DNA of 64,000 nt from Alphaproteobacteria bacterium (GTDB taxonomy: Bacteria; Pseudomonadota; Alphaproteobacteria; Reyranellales; Reyranellaceae), in assembly GCA_016870115.1 (NCBI GenBank), contig VGCH01000012.1:1-64000 (forward strand), written 5' to 3'. Made by a program: the position numbers and the translations under genes. The notes beneath the pieces were generated by a model that did not search any database, was not told the origin of the DNA, and saw only the letters and a program-made list of their open reading frames with translations. This document shows, piece by piece, positions 17,701 through 25,958 of the stretch (the first letter of the stretch is position 1; every line of letters begins with the position of its first letter).

Positions 17701-19293
17701 ATGCCCTACTCCGCGCCCATGTCCGACGTCTGGTCCCTGCTGGAGAGTCTCGCGGCCGGCTCGCCGCGCGCGACCGCGCTGATCCATGGGGCGGAGCGCC
17801 TCGACTTCGCGACCCTGCGCGAGCGCGCGCTGGCCGCCGCGCGCGGCCTCGCCGCGCTGGGAGTCGGGCCCGGCGATCGCGTCGCGCTGTGGCTGCCGAA
17901 CATTCCGGCCTACCCCGTTCTCTACTTCGCCTGCGCGCGGCTCGGTGCCATCGCGGTCGCCGTGAACACGCGCTACCGCGCCGGCGAGGTGGCCGACATC
18001 GTGCACCGCAGCGGCGCCCGGGTTCTCGCCTGTGCGCCGGCGTTCCGGCGCATCGACTTCCTGTCGATCCTGGCTGAGATCGACCCTGCCGCGCTCGATG
18101 GCCTCGCCGCGATCGTGACGGTGGGCGACGAGACCGCCGCGCCGCCGGCCCTCGCCGCGCGTCGTCGCGTCACCTACGAGCGGCTGCTGGAAGGCACCGG
18201 CACGGCCCCCCTCGGCGCCGGCCCCGACGCGCCCTGCAACATCTTCACCACGTCGGGCACCACGAGCCGACCGAAGTTCGTCTTCCATGCCCAAGCCGGC
18301 ATCGCCCGTCACGCCCACGATGTCGCGCGCCGCTTCGCCCTCGATGCGCCCGAGACGCTCACGCTTTCCGTGCTGCCGCTCTGCGGCGTGTTCGGCTTCA
18401 ACCAGGCCATGGCCACCCTCGCCGCCGGCCGGCCCGTGGTCCTGGTCGAGAGCTTCGACGTCGACGAACTCGCGCGGCTGATCGCCGAGCACCACCCGAC
18501 CTGGCTCGCCGGCAGCGACGACATGTATGCCCGCCTGCTCGACGCAGCACCCGGTGCGCGGCCGTTCCCCTCGCTGCGTTTCGCGATCTACGCCGCGTTC
18601 AACAACGAGCTGGCCGACATCGCCGACCGCGCCCAAGCACGCGGCCTCGCCCTCTGCGGGGTCTACGGCATGAGCGAGGTGCAGGCGCTCTACGCCCGCC
18701 GCGATCCCGCCCTGCCGCTCGGCGCCCGCAAGGCAAGCGGCGGCTCGCTCACCGCGCCCGACGCCGCGGTGCGTGTCCGCGATCCCGAGACCGGCACGCC
18801 GCTGGGTCCGGGCGAGGCCGGCGCGCTTGAGTGCGCGGGGCCCTCGCGGATGCGCGGCTACTGGGGCGACGAAGCCGCAACCAGGGCCGCGCTGACCGAC
18901 GACGGTTATGTGCGCACCGGCGATCTCGCAGCGCTCGATGGCGATGGCGGCTTCACCTTCCTCAACCGCATGGGCGATGTGCTGCGGCTGGGCGGATTTC
19001 TGGTGAACCCGCTGGAGATCGAACAGCATCTCCAGTCGCTGCCCGGGATCGCGGCGTGCCAGACCGTCGCCGTCGCGCGTCCCGGCGGCACCCGCGCCGT
19101 GTCGTTCGTGGTGCTGGCACCCGGCGCCACGTTCGATGAGGCGTCAGCCATCGCCCACTGCCGCCGCACGCTTGCGTCCTACAAGACGCCGCTGCGCGTG
19201 GTGGCGGTCGAGGCCTTTCCGACCACGCCCTCGCCCAACGGCGTAAAGATCCAGCGCGCGCGGCTGCGCGAGATGGCCGAACGCCTCTTCTGA
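17701..19293 (+). CDS. Acyl-CoA synthetase (AMP-dependent ligase, ANL superfamily)
   Basis: The 530-residue enzyme would activate a carboxylic acid through an acyl-adenylate to its CoA thioester. It contains the phosphate loop TTSGTTSRPKFVFH near residue 181, GVYGMSEVQALY near 320, YVRTGDLAALDGDGG near 403, and the C-terminal catalytic lysine in SPNGVKIQR near 513. GGGGAG precedes ATG 17701; an in-frame ATG at 17719 is an alternative. It stands alone, divergent from the class II aldolase gene. Chain length of its substrate is not readable. Confidence 0.87.
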   Translation: MPYSAPMSDVWSLLESLAAGSPRATALIHGAERLDFATLRERALAAARGLAALGVGPGDRVALWLPNIPAYPVLYFACARLGAIAVAVNTRYRAGEVADIVHRSGARVLACAPAFRRIDFLSILAEIDPAALDGLAAIVTVGDETAAPPALAARRRVTYERLLEGTGTAPLGAGPDAPCNIFTTSGTTSRPKFVFHAQAGIARHAHDVARRFALDAPETLTLSVLPLCGVFGFNQAMATLAAGRPVVLVESFDVDELARLIAEHHPTWLAGSDDMYARLLDAAPGARPFPSLRFAIYAAFNNELADIADRAQARGLALCGVYGMSEVQALYARRDPALPLGARKASGGSLTAPDAAVRVRDPETGTPLGPGEAGALECAGPSRMRGYWGDEAATRAALTDDGYVRTGDLAALDGDGGFTFLNRMGDVLRLGGFLVNPLEIEQHLQSLPGIAACQTVAVARPGGTRAVSFVVLAPGATFDEASAIAHCRRTLASYKTPLRVVAVEAFPTTPSPNGVKIQRARLREMAERLF

Positions 19294-19307
19294 TCGCGAG
19301 ACTGCGC

Positions 19308-20117
19308 CTACTTTCCGGGCAGGCGGAGGTCGGCAACGGCGGCGCCGACGAAGGTCTGCGGCTCGGAGGTGGCGCGGACCGCGAGCGTCCGCTCCAGCCC
19401 CTCGACGCAGGAGCGCGTAGTGGCGGCGAGCTCACGCCAGGTCGTCGCGGCATCGTATTGCCGCAGGAGGCACTGGTCGTAGTAGGTGAACACATCGCGC
19501 ACGCCGCAGCCAAAGCTCGTGCGATCCTTCGCCGCCGCCGTGAGAATGATCCGATTGGGCTTGCTCATCTCGGGTGTGATGAAGGTCCCCGAGTGACAGC
19601 CCGACAGGATCGCCACCGTCGGTACGTTACCGCAGCCGGAAAGCGCGGCATCGAGCTCGCGCGGTTCCACGAAGCGCCGGTCCTGGCGCATGAACATGCC
19701 CTTGGTCTCGCCGTGGGCGGTGATGAACACAAGACAGGCATCGCCGGTCATCCCGCGGACCGCCGAGCGCACGTTGCCGCTCGACGCGATCTGTCCCGCC
19801 GCCGCCTTGGCGGGATTGGTCGAGAGCAAGCGCACGTTCTGCACGCCGCGCGCGGCAAGCTTGTCGCGGAATGCCTCGATCGCGTTGTCGAAAGCCGGGC
19901 TGTTCACATCGCCCGCGACCAGCACCGCGCGCCACCGGTTGGCGGGGACCGCAGCAAGCGGCGCGCCGGTGGCCGGCGCGGGCGCCGGACTCCGCGCGGC
20001 GGGGCCGCTGGCACTCGCGACCTGGGTCGAGGGCGGCGGGCGGTCGGCGGCTCGTTGACCGCCGGTGCAGCCGGCGAGCAGGGCCACGGCCAGAAGGGCG
20101 ACGGGGACAGTGCGCAT
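19308..20117 (-). CDS. Lipoprotein with caspase/legumain-like (peptidase C13) domain
   Basis: The 269-residue product begins with a lipoprotein signal, MRTVPVALLAVALLAGCTGG, with Cys16 as the lipid-anchor residue, followed by a proline/alanine-rich linker to about residue 60. The rest fits the clan CD cysteine peptidase fold: a strand, then the histidine in ITAHGETKG (about 133-141), and the nucleophile in AILSGCHSGTF (about 169-179). GAGGAG precedes the start. It is third in a minus-strand operon after a phosphotransferase and a TetR regulator (11-base gap). A membrane-anchored periplasmic protease is the natural reading; the target is unknown. Confidence 0.75.
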   Translation of the reverse strand: MRTVPVALLAVALLAGCTGGQRAADRPPPSTQVASASGPAARSPAPAPATGAPLAAVPANRWRAVLVAGDVNSPAFDNAIEAFRDKLAARGVQNVRLLSTNPAKAAAGQIASSGNVRSAVRGMTGDACLVFITAHGETKGMFMRQDRRFVEPRELDAALSGCGNVPTVAILSGCHSGTFITPEMSKPNRIILTAAAKDRTSFGCGVRDVFTYYDQCLLRQYDAATTWRELAATTRSCVEGLERTLAVRATSEPQTFVGAAVADLRLPGK

Positions 20118-20128
20118 CGACGTTCTCC

Positions 20129-20764
20129 TCACGGCCGGGCGCCGACGGCGCGCAGCGCCATCTCGCCATAGAGACGCGCCATCTGCTCCTCGTCGAGCCG
20201 ACCGCCCGGACCGTACCACATCGAGATATGGGTGCACTGGTCCAGAAGCCCCATGGCGATCGCCCGCAATTCGCGCTTGCCGTCGATTCGCGGCGGGTCG
20301 AACGCGCCGGAGGCGGTCCCCTCCTCGAGAATCTTCACCAGGATGTCTCGAATCGCGCGCCGGCTGCGCCGGACATCGGCCGCCCGCTCGCCGTCCAGCC
20401 ACGACACCTCGCGATTGGCCACCAGCGCCTCGACCCGCAGGCGGCAATGGCGCGTCACGAACGTCCGGATGAACGCCGCAAGGCGCGCCCGTGGATCGGC
20501 GCCGGCCTCGGCCACCGCGGCCCGGCACAGTCGCTCCAGCTCGACTTGGGTCGAGGTCACGATGTCGTGCAGGAGCTCGTCCTTGGACTTGAAGTGATTG
20601 TAGAGCGCGCCCTGGGTGAGCCCGCAGGCCTGCATGATGTCGCGAACCGTGACCCCGGGGAATCCGCGCTCGGCGAACTGGCTGAACGCGGCGGCGCGGA
20701 TCGCCTCGGCCGGAGCTTTCAGCTCGCGCGGCGAGGGTGGCGGAACTTTGGGCCGGCGGCTCAT
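20129..20764 (-). CDS. TetR/AcrR-family transcriptional regulator
   Basis: The 211-residue protein has an N-terminal TetR DNA-binding domain: AIRAAAFSQFAERGFPGVTV, then RDIMQACGLTQGALYNHFKS with the recognition helix, at about residues 20-60. The C-terminal ligand domain is unremarkable. Its ATG overlaps the stop of the phosphotransferase gene (ATGA). It probably controls this operon in response to an acyl-CoA-like or small hydrophobic ligand, by analogy to similar gene pairs. Confidence 0.9.
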   Translation of the reverse strand: MSRRPKVPPPSPRELKAPAEAIRAAAFSQFAERGFPGVTVRDIMQACGLTQGALYNHFKSKDELLHDIVTSTQVELERLCRAAVAEAGADPRARLAAFIRTFVTRHCRLRVEALVANREVSWLDGERAADVRRSRRAIRDILVKILEEGTASGAFDPPRIDGKRELRAIAMGLLDQCTHISMWYGPGGRLDEEQMARLYGEMALRAVGARP

Positions 20765-21807
20765 CGCGCACCTGCGCTCAGGCGCTCGACCAGACTCCAG
20801 GCGAACTCCGCGGCGGGCCGCACCAGCTTGCCGGACTCGGCCGCCCGCACGTTGGAGGCCGTACCGTCGAGCGAGCGGGCATAGACGCCCTGGCGGATGC
20901 AGGACACGCGGAAGAGATTGTAGGCCATGTAGAACTCCCACAGCGCCGGCGACGGCGCCGCGCGGCCGGAGTGCGTGCAGTAGTGCGCCACCATCTCCGC
21001 CTCGGTCGGCAGGCCAAGCGCCGCAAGATCGAGCCCGGCGAGGCCTCCCATGTCGGAGGGGTTGCGCCACAGCATGCACAGGTAGGAGAGCTCGGCCAGC
21101 GGATCGCCCAGGGTCGAGATCTCCCAGTCGATGATCGCCAGCACACGCGGCCCGTCCTTCGCGTAGATCATGTTGTCGAGGCGATAGTCGCCATGGACCA
21201 GCACGGTCTCCTCGCTCGCCGGAAGATTGGCCGGCAGCCAGTCGAGCAGGCGATCCATCGCGTCGATGCGCTCGGTCTCGGACGCCTTGTACTGCTTGCC
21301 CCAGCGCGAGATCTGGCGCGCGACGTAGCTGCCCGGCCGGCCGAAATCGCCGAGACCGAGTGCTGCGTAATCGACGCCGTGCAACCGCGCCAGAGTCTCG
21401 AACTTCGCCGCGTAGATCGCGCGCCGCGCCTCTTTCGGGACCTCCGGCAGCAGCGGATCCCACAGCACGCGGCCGTCGCAGAACTCCATGATGTAGAACG
21501 CGGTGCCGACCACCGTTTCGTCCTCGCACAGCGCATAGGCGCGCGGCACCGGCACATCGGTACGATTGAGCGCGGCGATGACGCGGAACTCGCGATCGAC
21601 GGCGTGCGCCGAGGGCAGAAGCTTGCCGGGCGGCTTGCGACGCAGCACGTAGCCTCGGCCCGCGCCGTCGGTCAGCCGATAGGTCGGGTTCGACTGGCCA
21701 CCCTTGAATTGCTCGACGCGCACCGGCGGCGTGAAGCCCGCGACGTGCGCCTGCATGTAGGCCGCGAGCCGGGTCTCGTCGAAGCGATGCTTCTCCTGCA
21801 CCGGCAT
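20761..21807 (-). CDS. Phosphotransferase family protein (ACAD10/APH-like kinase)
   Basis: The 348-residue protein is an aminoglycoside-phosphotransferase-fold kinase of the branch fused to acyl-CoA dehydrogenase in ACAD10/11. It shows GGQSNPTYRLTD near residue 36, RKPPGKLLPSAHAVDREF near 56, the catalytic loop LVHGDYRLDNMI near 191, and the metal-binding IDWEISTLGDPLAEL near 211. In this branch it phosphorylates 4-hydroxy acyl-CoAs. I chose ATG 21807; a GTG at 21840 is possible. It leads the TetR and C13 lipoprotein operon. Confidence 0.85.
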   Translation of the reverse strand: MPVQEKHRFDETRLAAYMQAHVAGFTPPVRVEQFKGGQSNPTYRLTDGAGRGYVLRRKPPGKLLPSAHAVDREFRVIAALNRTDVPVPRAYALCEDETVVGTAFYIMEFCDGRVLWDPLLPEVPKEARRAIYAAKFETLARLHGVDYAALGLGDFGRPGSYVARQISRWGKQYKASETERIDAMDRLLDWLPANLPASEETVLVHGDYRLDNMIYAKDGPRVLAIIDWEISTLGDPLAELSYLCMLWRNPSDMGGLAGLDLAALGLPTEAEMVAHYCTHSGRAAPSPALWEFYMAYNLFRVSCIRQGVYARSLDGTASNVRAAESGKLVRPAAEFAWSLVERLSAGAR

Positions 21808-21912
21808 GGTGCCGATATACTCCGCTCCGCGTCGCGCCACCCCAGCCCCCTGAACGAGCGTTTACCCGCGCGAGTTTGCGCGCGCCTCGGGCCGCATGCA
21901 ACAACCGCGGCC

Positions 21913-22698
21913 GTGTTGGCGTTTCTGGACACCCTGACCCCGCTGGCCATCGTCGCGTTGCTTGCCACCGGCGTGCTGATCGGCGGCCTTGCCGGTCTGC
22001 TCGGCATCGGCGGCGGCATCGTCGCGGTGCCGGTGTTGATCGCAGTCCTCGCGATGACCGGCCTCGCGCCGGAGCGCGCAGTGCCAGTCGCCATCGGCAG
22101 TTCGCAAGCGACGATCCTGATCACCGGACTTGGCGCGGCGCTCGCCCATCGACGGGCCGGCACGATCGACGGGACGCTCGTGCGACGGTGGCTGCCCGCC
22201 CTGCTCGCCGGTGCTGCCGTGGGCCTGGTACTCGCGCGCCTGGTGCAGCCGGGAACGCTGACGGCAATCTTCGCCGTCGTCGCCGCAATGCTCGCCGTCC
22301 GCATGATGACGGGAGATCGGGCCGTCCTCGCACCGCGCTGGCGCGACGGCTTCGCCGGCCGGGGAGCGGCGCCCGGCGCGATCGGATTGCTGGCAGCGTC
22401 GGTGGGCGTCGGGGCGGGCACGCTGAGCGGACCGGTGCTCGCGCTGCTGGGCACGCCGCTGCGCGCGGCCGTTGGCGCAGGCGCCGCCTTCAATGTGGCC
22501 GTCGCCCTGCCGGCGGCCGCCATCGCGGCCATCGCCGGTGAGATCGCGTGGTTCTGCGTGGTGATGCTTTCGGGGCCTGCACTTATTGTCGCGCCCTGGG
22601 CGGCGCGCTGGTCTCGCAGCGCGCCAATCGCCCTGATGCGGGGAGTTTTCGCGCTTTGCCTCGTCGTCATTGCGGTCCGCATGGCCTTCGCCCGCTGA
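21913..22698 (+). CDS. TauE/SafE-family membrane transporter
   Basis: The 261-residue integral membrane protein has about eight hydrophobic segments and the family glycine motif GLLGIGGGIVAVPVL near residue 25. Members export sulfite, sulfoacetate or other organosulfur anions. No ATG is available in frame; GTG 21913 (or TTG 21916) starts just ahead of the first membrane helix. The open frame extends far upstream antisense to the phosphotransferase gene, but that part is not membrane-like. The promoter must overlap the divergent gene's leader. Confidence 0.85.
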   Translation: MLAFLDTLTPLAIVALLATGVLIGGLAGLLGIGGGIVAVPVLIAVLAMTGLAPERAVPVAIGSSQATILITGLGAALAHRRAGTIDGTLVRRWLPALLAGAAVGLVLARLVQPGTLTAIFAVVAAMLAVRMMTGDRAVLAPRWRDGFAGRGAAPGAIGLLAASVGVGAGTLSGPVLALLGTPLRAAVGAGAAFNVAVALPAAAIAAIAGEIAWFCVVMLSGPALIVAPWAARWSRSAPIALMRGVFALCLVVIAVRMAFAR

Positions 22699-22801
22699 AC
22701 TTGGCCCTTGGGGCCGGCCCCGAAATCGTGGTTAGCTCGAACCGACGGGCCAACAGAGCCCGCACAAGACATTCGCATATGTGCCGATCGGGGAGGCACC
22801 T

Positions 22802-23251
22802 TTGGGTAAGCTGCTGAGCAAGGACTTCCTGTCCGGGGTGATGTTCATCGCCTTCGGATTGATCGCGCTCTATTTCGGCCAAAAGCTGGCACTCGGCACG
22901 CCGGTCCGCATGGGACCGGGCTACGTGCCCCGGATGCTCTCCTTCATCCTGATCGGCCTTGGGCTGGTGATCTGCATCGTCGCGGTCGCGACCTCGCCAG
23001 AGCCGACCGAGAAGCCGCGCTGGAAGCCGATCGGACTGGTGACACTGGGCGTGGTGTGCTTCGGGCTGTTGTTCGAGCGCGCGGGGCTGCTGCCCGCGAT
23101 GATCGCGCTGATCTTCATCGCGTCGAACGCCGGCGAGGAGTTCGACCTCAAGGAAGTGATCGGCAACATGGTGGCTCTCGCCATCCTCTGTACCCTCGTC
23201 TTCAAGGTCGGACTGGGCATGAACATCTCCATCGTCAAGGGGATCTGGTAA
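22802..23251 (+). CDS. tctB: Tripartite tricarboxylate transporter small subunit
   Basis: The 149-residue protein has four membrane helices and the DUF1468/TctB layout: KDFLSGVMFIAFGLIALYFG, then a conserved short loop with GPGYVPRMLSF near residue 40. The start is TTG 22802, chosen because GGGGAGG lies 6 bases ahead; a GTG at 22781 would place this ribosome site inside the gene. The tctA gene follows after 1 base. A tctC receptor gene is missing from this locus. Confidence 0.88.
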   Translation: MGKLLSKDFLSGVMFIAFGLIALYFGQKLALGTPVRMGPGYVPRMLSFILIGLGLVICIVAVATSPEPTEKPRWKPIGLVTLGVVCFGLLFERAGLLPAMIALIFIASNAGEEFDLKEVIGNMVALAILCTLVFKVGLGMNISIVKGIW

Positions 23252-23252
23252 G

Positions 23253-24755
23253 ATGGACATGCTCCAAAACCTGGCGCTCGGTCTCAGCGTCGCCCTCACC
23301 CTCCAGAACCTGACCTACGCCCTGATCGGCTGCGTGGTCGGTACGCTGATCGGCGTCCTGCCCGGTATCGGCCCGGTGGCGACGATCGCCATGCTGCTGC
23401 CGATCACTTTCCATCTTCCGCCGGTCGCCGCCCTCATCATGCTCGCCGGCATCTACTACGGCGCCCAGTACGGCGGCTCGACCACCTCGATCCTGGTCAA
23501 CCTGCCCGGCGAGGCCGCTTCCGTCGTGACCTGCCTCGACGGTCACCAGATGGCAAAACGCGGCCGGGCCGGCGCGGCGCTCTCGATTTCCGCCGTCGGT
23601 TCGTTCTTCGCCGGAACCGTCGGCACGATCCTGATCGTCGCCTTCGCCGAACCGCTCACCCGGATGGCGCAGAAATTCGGGCCTGCGGACTATTGTTCGC
23701 TGATGGCGCTCGGCCTTGTGGCGGCCGTGGTGCTCGCCAGCGGTTCGGTCATCAAGGCGATCGCCATGGTGTTCCTCGGCCTGCTGTTCGGCCTGATCGG
23801 CACCGACGTGAACACCGGCGCGCAGCGCTTCACCTTCGACATTCCCGAGCTCAGCGACGGCATCGACTTCGCGCCCATCGCCATGGGGCTGTTCGGCATC
23901 GCCGAGATCGTGGTCAATCTCGAACGACGATTGGCGCGCACCAGCGCGGTCAAGGTCGACTCGCTGTGGCCGACGCGCGAGGAGGTTCGCCGCGCCATTC
24001 CCGCCGCCTTGCGCGGCACAGCGCTCGGCGCGACTTTGGGTGTGCTGCCCGGCGGCGGTCCGACGCTCGGTGCGTTCTCGTCCTATACGCTGGAGAAACG
24101 CATCTCCAAGAACCCGCAGGAGTTCGGCAAGGGCGCCGTCGAGGGCGTCGCCGCTCCGGAAGCGGCCAACAACGCCGCGGCGCAAACTTCGTTCATCCCG
24201 ATGCTGACGCTCGGCATCCCGTCCAACGCCGTGATGGCGCTGATGGTCGGCGCCATGATTATCCAGGGCATCCAGCCGGGGCCCGAGGTCATGACGAAGA
24301 AGCCGGATCTTTTCTGGGGCATGATCGTGTCGATGTGGATCGGCAACCTGATGCTGGTCATCATCAACCTGCCCATGATCGGCATGTGGGTGAAGCTGCT
24401 CACCGTGCCCTACCGTTTCCTCGCGCCGGCGATCCTTCTGTTCTGCTGCATCGGCGCCTACAGTCTGCAGAACAGCACCTTCCACGTCATGCAGGTCGCC
24501 GCCTTCGGCGTGCTGGGCTACATCTTCGCGCGGCTGGGCTGCGAGGGCGCGCCGTTCCTTCTCGGACTCGTGCTGGGACCGCAGATGGAGGAATACTTCC
24601 GTCGCGCGATGCTGCTCTCGCGCGGCGACCCGTCGGTGTTCGTCGAGCGGCCGATCAGCCTCGGCCTGCTGATCGTGACCGCGTTCCTGCTGATCCTGAT
24701 GGCGCTGCCCGCCGTCAAGAAAGCGCGGACCGAGGCCTTCAAGGAAGAAGGCTGA
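23253..24755 (+). CDS. tctA: Tripartite tricarboxylate transporter large membrane subunit
   Basis: The 500-residue permease has about 12 membrane spans and the paired family motifs GVLPGIGPVATIAMLLP near residue 32 and IYYGAQYGGSTTSILVNLPG near 68, repeated in the second half as GVLPGGGPTLGAF near 263. It works with TctB and a periplasmic TctC-type receptor to take up carboxylates driven by an ion gradient. The HMG-CoA-lyase-like gene follows after 13 bases, suggesting the imported acid feeds that enzyme. Confidence 0.93.
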   Translation: MDMLQNLALGLSVALTLQNLTYALIGCVVGTLIGVLPGIGPVATIAMLLPITFHLPPVAALIMLAGIYYGAQYGGSTTSILVNLPGEAASVVTCLDGHQMAKRGRAGAALSISAVGSFFAGTVGTILIVAFAEPLTRMAQKFGPADYCSLMALGLVAAVVLASGSVIKAIAMVFLGLLFGLIGTDVNTGAQRFTFDIPELSDGIDFAPIAMGLFGIAEIVVNLERRLARTSAVKVDSLWPTREEVRRAIPAALRGTALGATLGVLPGGGPTLGAFSSYTLEKRISKNPQEFGKGAVEGVAAPEAANNAAAQTSFIPMLTLGIPSNAVMALMVGAMIIQGIQPGPEVMTKKPDLFWGMIVSMWIGNLMLVIINLPMIGMWVKLLTVPYRFLAPAILLFCCIGAYSLQNSTFHVMQVAAFGVLGYIFARLGCEGAPFLLGLVLGPQMEEYFRRAMLLSRGDPSVFVERPISLGLLIVTAFLLILMALPAVKKARTEAFKEEG

Positions 24756-24768
24756 CCCGGAGGCGCCG

Positions 24769-25725
24769 ATGTCCGACCTGCCGCGCCGCGTCCATATCGA
24801 GGAGGAAGGTCCCCGCGAGGGGTTCCAGTCCGAGAAGGCCGCGATCGCGGTCAGCGACAAGGTGCGGCTGATCGAGGCGCTGGCCGAGGCGGGCCTGTCC
24901 AAGATCGCCTGCGTCTCCTACGTCAATCCCAGGCGCGTGCCGACCATGGCCGACGCGCCCGAGGTGGCCGCCGCGATCCGGCGCAAGCCGGGCGTCAGTT
25001 ACGGTGCGCTGTGGCTGAACCAGCAGGGGCTGGAACGCGCGCTCGCCGGTCCGCTCGATGTCTACGGTTCGGTGCGCATCACCGCCTCCGACACCTTCTC
25101 GCGCAAGAATGTCGGCAAGTCCGTCGACGACGCCATCGTCGAGCAGCGCCTCTCGCTCGCCACGCTGAAGGAACGCGGCATTCCGGTCGAGTGGGGCATC
25201 GTGCTCGGCGCCTTCGGCTGCAACTACGAGGGCGAGCTCTCGACCGCGACGATCCTCGCCCGTGTGCGCACGGTGCTCGACGAAGCCGAGGCGATGGGCT
25301 TCACGCTACGGGGCATCAAGCTCACAGACGCCATGGGCTGGGCCAATCCGAACTCGATCGAGCGGCTGGTCGGCGCGATCCGCGGCAAGTGGCCCGAGCT
25401 TGAGATCTCGCTGCACCTGCACGACACCCGCGGCCTCGGCATGGCCGCCGCCTACGCCGGACTGCGTATGGGCGTGAGCCGCTTCGACGCCTCGATCGCG
25501 GGCCTGGGCGGCTGCCCCTTCGCCGCCACCGATGGCGCGGCGGGCAACATCTGCACCGAGGATTTCGCCTTCCTCTGCGAGGAGATGGGGATCGAGACGG
25601 GCCTCGACATCGAGCGCCTGATCGAGGTCGCGCGCCTCGCCGAGGAGGTGGTCGGCCGGCCGCTGCCCGGCCACGTCATGCGCGGCGGCACGCTGCGCAA
25701 CGCCCGGCGCCGCGCCGCCGCTTGA
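24769..25725 (+). CDS. Hydroxymethylglutaryl-CoA lyase family enzyme
   Basis: The 318-residue DRE-TIM metallolyase has the N-terminal motif EEGPREGFQSE (residues ~11-21), where the usual D in 'GPRDG' is E, the metal-histidine motif LHLHDTRGLGMA near 216, and the catalytic cysteine loop GLGGCPFA near 246. Family members cleave 3-hydroxy-3-methylglutaryl-CoA to acetoacetate and acetyl-CoA; others act on citramalyl- or similar acyl-CoAs. The D-to-E change and the transporter neighbours argue for a related rather than identical substrate. Confidence 0.85.
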   Translation: MSDLPRRVHIEEEGPREGFQSEKAAIAVSDKVRLIEALAEAGLSKIACVSYVNPRRVPTMADAPEVAAAIRRKPGVSYGALWLNQQGLERALAGPLDVYGSVRITASDTFSRKNVGKSVDDAIVEQRLSLATLKERGIPVEWGIVLGAFGCNYEGELSTATILARVRTVLDEAEAMGFTLRGIKLTDAMGWANPNSIERLVGAIRGKWPELEISLHLHDTRGLGMAAAYAGLRMGVSRFDASIAGLGGCPFAATDGAAGNICTEDFAFLCEEMGIETGLDIERLIEVARLAEEVVGRPLPGHVMRGGTLRNARRRAAA

Positions 25726-25868
25726 GGCGGCGCCCTTCGCTCCAACCGCCGCGGTCGCGTTCTCTGGACACGCGCGGCCGGCTCCGACAGTATACGGACC
25801 AATCCGCCGACGGGTGAACCGCCGCGCGACCCCAGGGAGGGGACCAAGGCGGCATCGGCCGCAACACC

Positions 25869-25958
25869 GGACGGCCGCGCAATCGCGCGCCGTCCGCGAC
25901 CCTCCTCCTTGTGTCGCGGCGACGGCGTCCGGCGGGCCCGCTCAATGGGAGGAATTCA
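25869..25958 (+). promoter_or_regulatory. Structured leader of the first TAXI receptor gene
   Basis: The 233-base gap before the receptor gene contains a GC-rich hairpin (GGACGGC 25869-25875 with GCCGTCC 25889-25895, plus an inner GCGC stem). Next comes CCCTCCTCC (starting at 25900), which can pair with the GGGAGG ribosome site at 25948-25953. This could mask translation initiation. It matches no riboswitch class I know; the call rests only on complementarity. Confidence 0.35.

Noticed and set aside
22710-22721. GGGGCCGGCCCC palindrome as a terminator after the TauE gene
   Set aside because: It is a perfect 12-base palindrome but cannot form a hairpin with a proper loop and is not followed by T residues. 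It may be chance in GC-rich DNA.
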